From Paenibacillus sp. FSL K6-1330 (GTDB taxonomy: Bacteria; Bacillota; Bacilli; Paenibacillales; Paenibacillaceae), in contig NZ_CP150269.1 of NCBI RefSeq assembly GCF_037976825.1, forward strand, positions 3,609,501 to 3,673,500: a stretch of DNA of 64,000 nt, read 5' to 3'. Shown piece after piece: positions 62,639 through 64,000 of the stretch; within the stretch, counting starts at the first letter, position 1, and every line of letters begins with the position of its first letter. A program made the position numbers and the translations under genes. Below the pieces are notes generated by a model. The model saw only the letters and a list, made by a program, of their open reading frames with translations, ran no database searches and was not told the origin of the DNA.

Positions 62639-64000
62639 ATGAATATAGCTGAACATAAACTGCTAGTCGCAGCGCTAGGCGGCGTTAATGAAATTGGAAA
62701 AAACATGTACTTCATTCAGTACGATCAAGATATCGTGGTCATTGATTGCGGCTCCAAATTTCCTGACGAAAACCTGCCCGGCATCGATTTGATTGTTCCT
62801 GACTTCACCTATTTGCTGGACAATGCGGATAAAGTCAGAGCTCTTATCGTCACCCATGGACATGAGGACCATATCGGAGGGATACCTTATTTACTGAAGC
62901 AGCTCCCGATCCCTGTGTATGGGACGAAGCTCACGATTGAGCTCATTAAAATCAAGCTGAAAGAGCATCGCATTCTGCGTGAATCCGAGCTTCACACGAT
63001 CGATGCGAATTCTACCATTCAAGCGGGTGCCATCCACGCCTCTTTTTTTTCGACCAGCCACAGCATCCCGGACTGCGTGGGCATCGTTTTTCAGACCCCG
63101 GAAGGCAATGTTGTCCACACGGGGGACTTTAAATTTGACATGTCTCCTGTGAAGGGGCCTTATCCGGATCTGCATCGAATGGCTGATATCGGCAAGCAGG
63201 GGGTTAAGGTGTTATTGTCCGAAAGCACAAACGCCGAGAGACCGGGATTTACGCCTTCGGAACGTCTGGTTGGCGGACATATCCTGGAAGCATTCGCGCA
63301 GGCCAAACAGCAGGTATTCATCTCTACGTTTGCTTCCAACGTGAACCGCGTTCAGCAGATCATCGATGCCGCCGCGGAAACAGGGCGAAAACTAATTCTG
63401 CTCGGCCGCAGCATGGTCAATGTCGTTACCGTTTCCAAGGAGCATGGCTATTTAAACATCCCCGATGACTTACTGATTGATGCAGGCGACAGCGAGCGGT
63501 ATCCACCGGACAAAATCGCCGTGTTATGCACGGGGAGTCAAGGCGAGCCTATGGCAGCATTATCACGCTTAGCCAACTCCAAGCATCCCCATATCGAGAT
63601 TTTGCCTGGCGATACCGTCATCATTGCTGCAGGAGCCATACCGGGAAATGAACGGAACCTTGCTCATGTGATCGATAATTTGTATGTGTTGGGTGCCCAG
63701 GTTATCTATGGGTCCGGTTCAGCTTCAGGGATGCACGTATCTGGGCATGGCAGCCAAGAAGAATTGAAATTAATGCTCACCTTGATGAAACCGGACTATT
63801 TGATTCCGGTTCATGGTGAATTCCGAATGCTGTATCAGCATCGTCAGCTGGCGGATTCCGTGGGGATCCCCAATGAAAATGTGTTCATCATCCAGAATGG
63901 CGACACGATACAAATCCAGCAGGGAATGGCATCCTTGGGTCCGAAAATCCCTTCAGGTAACAGCCTGGTGGATGGATTGATGATCGGGAACGTAGGCAAT
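62639..64000 (+). CDS. rnj: Ribonuclease J, 3' end outside window
   Basis: The first 454 codons of an RNase J (usual length about 555) are present; the frame is open to the last base. The metallo-beta-lactamase core carries the zinc motif VTHGHEDHIGG, HTGDFKFDMSPV, the beta-CASP domain segment FISTFASNVNRVQQI, LCTGSQGEPMAALSRLA and LIPVHGEFRMLYQH. RNase J is an endo- and 5'-3' exonuclease that matures and decays RNA in Firmicutes. Whether this is the J1 or J2 paralogue is uncertain. GAGAGAAGGAGG lies 8 nt or so before the ATG, after a gap of about 140 bp from the preceding terminator. Confidence 0.95.
   Translation, partial: MNIAEHKLLVAALGGVNEIGKNMYFIQYDQDIVVIDCGSKFPDENLPGIDLIVPDFTYLLDNADKVRALIVTHGHEDHIGGIPYLLKQLPIPVYGTKLTIELIKIKLKEHRILRESELHTIDANSTIQAGAIHASFFSTSHSIPDCVGIVFQTPEGNVVHTGDFKFDMSPVKGPYPDLHRMADIGKQGVKVLLSESTNAERPGFTPSERLVGGHILEAFAQAKQQVFISTFASNVNRVQQIIDAAAETGRKLILLGRSMVNVVTVSKEHGYLNIPDDLLIDAGDSERYPPDKIAVLCTGSQGEPMAALSRLANSKHPHIEILPGDTVIIAAGAIPGNERNLAHVIDNLYVLGAQVIYGSGSASGMHVSGHGSQEELKLMLTLMKPDYLIPVHGEFRMLYQHRQLADSVGIPNENVFIIQNGDTIQIQQGMASLGPKIPSGNSLVDGLMIGNVGN

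Noticed and set aside
1..64000. CRISPR array, tRNA, rRNA, insertion sequence or riboswitch
   Set aside because: No regularly spaced repeats, RNA-gene signatures, transposase motifs or known aptamer patterns were seen.

Overview
The window looks like chromosomal DNA of an endospore-forming Firmicute, most probably a Paenibacillus or close relative. This rests on two tricistronic gerA-type germinant-receptor operons, LplB/YtcP-type sugar ABC permeases without an ATPase gene, a membrane-anchored AraC-type regulator of the kind found beside such transporters, RNase J, a VanW protein, strong purine-rich Shine-Dalgarno sites and frequent TTG/GTG starts. No rRNA, tRNA, CRISPR array, transposase or phage gene was seen. 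The genus is an inference.

Layout. 0-2.2 kb: end of a metal ABC permease gene, then a GNAT acetyltransferase, a NUDIX hydrolase and a small membrane protein. 2.3-9.7 kb: five glycosyltransferase genes around two small Sm-like (DUF2642-type) proteins, with sequences like sigma-K -10 boxes in two promoters; this may be a spore-surface glycosylation cluster. 9.8-12.8 kb: an unusual HD-DUF1835-DUF3658 fusion and an acyl-CoA-dehydrogenase-like flavoprotein. 13-16.7 kb: first ger operon (A-B-C order, minus strand). 16.9-23.2 kb: a DUF3889 protein, a histidine kinase with a decayed GGDEF domain, a Bcr/CflA-type exporter, a VanW protein, and a CtaG/DUF2243 pair. 23.4-25.2 kb: remnant of a flavin monooxygenase gene and a cytochrome P450.

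25.4-32.3 kb is a sugar-uptake operon: AraC-type membrane regulator, two permeases, a lipoprotein binding protein and a TIM-barrel isomerase. 32.6-36.1 kb holds an Rrf2 regulator with a luciferase-like oxidoreductase, a frameshifted DUF4184 gene, a PP2C-like phosphatase and a tiny membrane protein. 36.3-40.1 kb is the second ger operon, in B-A-C order. 40.7-58.8 kb is a large glycan-utilisation locus: GxGYxYP putative glycoside hydrolase, GntR-LacI type regulator, an unassigned 744-residue glycosidase-like protein, a GH38 alpha-mannosidase, a complete permease pair and binding protein, a DUF4965/glutaminase-like protein and a GH106-like giant hydrolase. 59-64 kb: a secreted PHP-type metallohydrolase, a MerR regulator, a DUF554 membrane protein and the first 454 codons of RNase J.

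The most unexpected signal is a pair of near-identical AT-rich palindromes (about 23.87 kb and 58.88 kb, same orientation). Half of each resembles the XerD arm of the Bacillus dif site. They bracket 35 kb of accessory-type genes, and one lies right beside the broken end of the truncated monooxygenase gene. The other main points of interest are the glycan locus with a repeated operator-like motif at its regulator, and a 17-bp-arm perfect inverted repeat in the 640-bp gene-free stretch beside the second ger operon.
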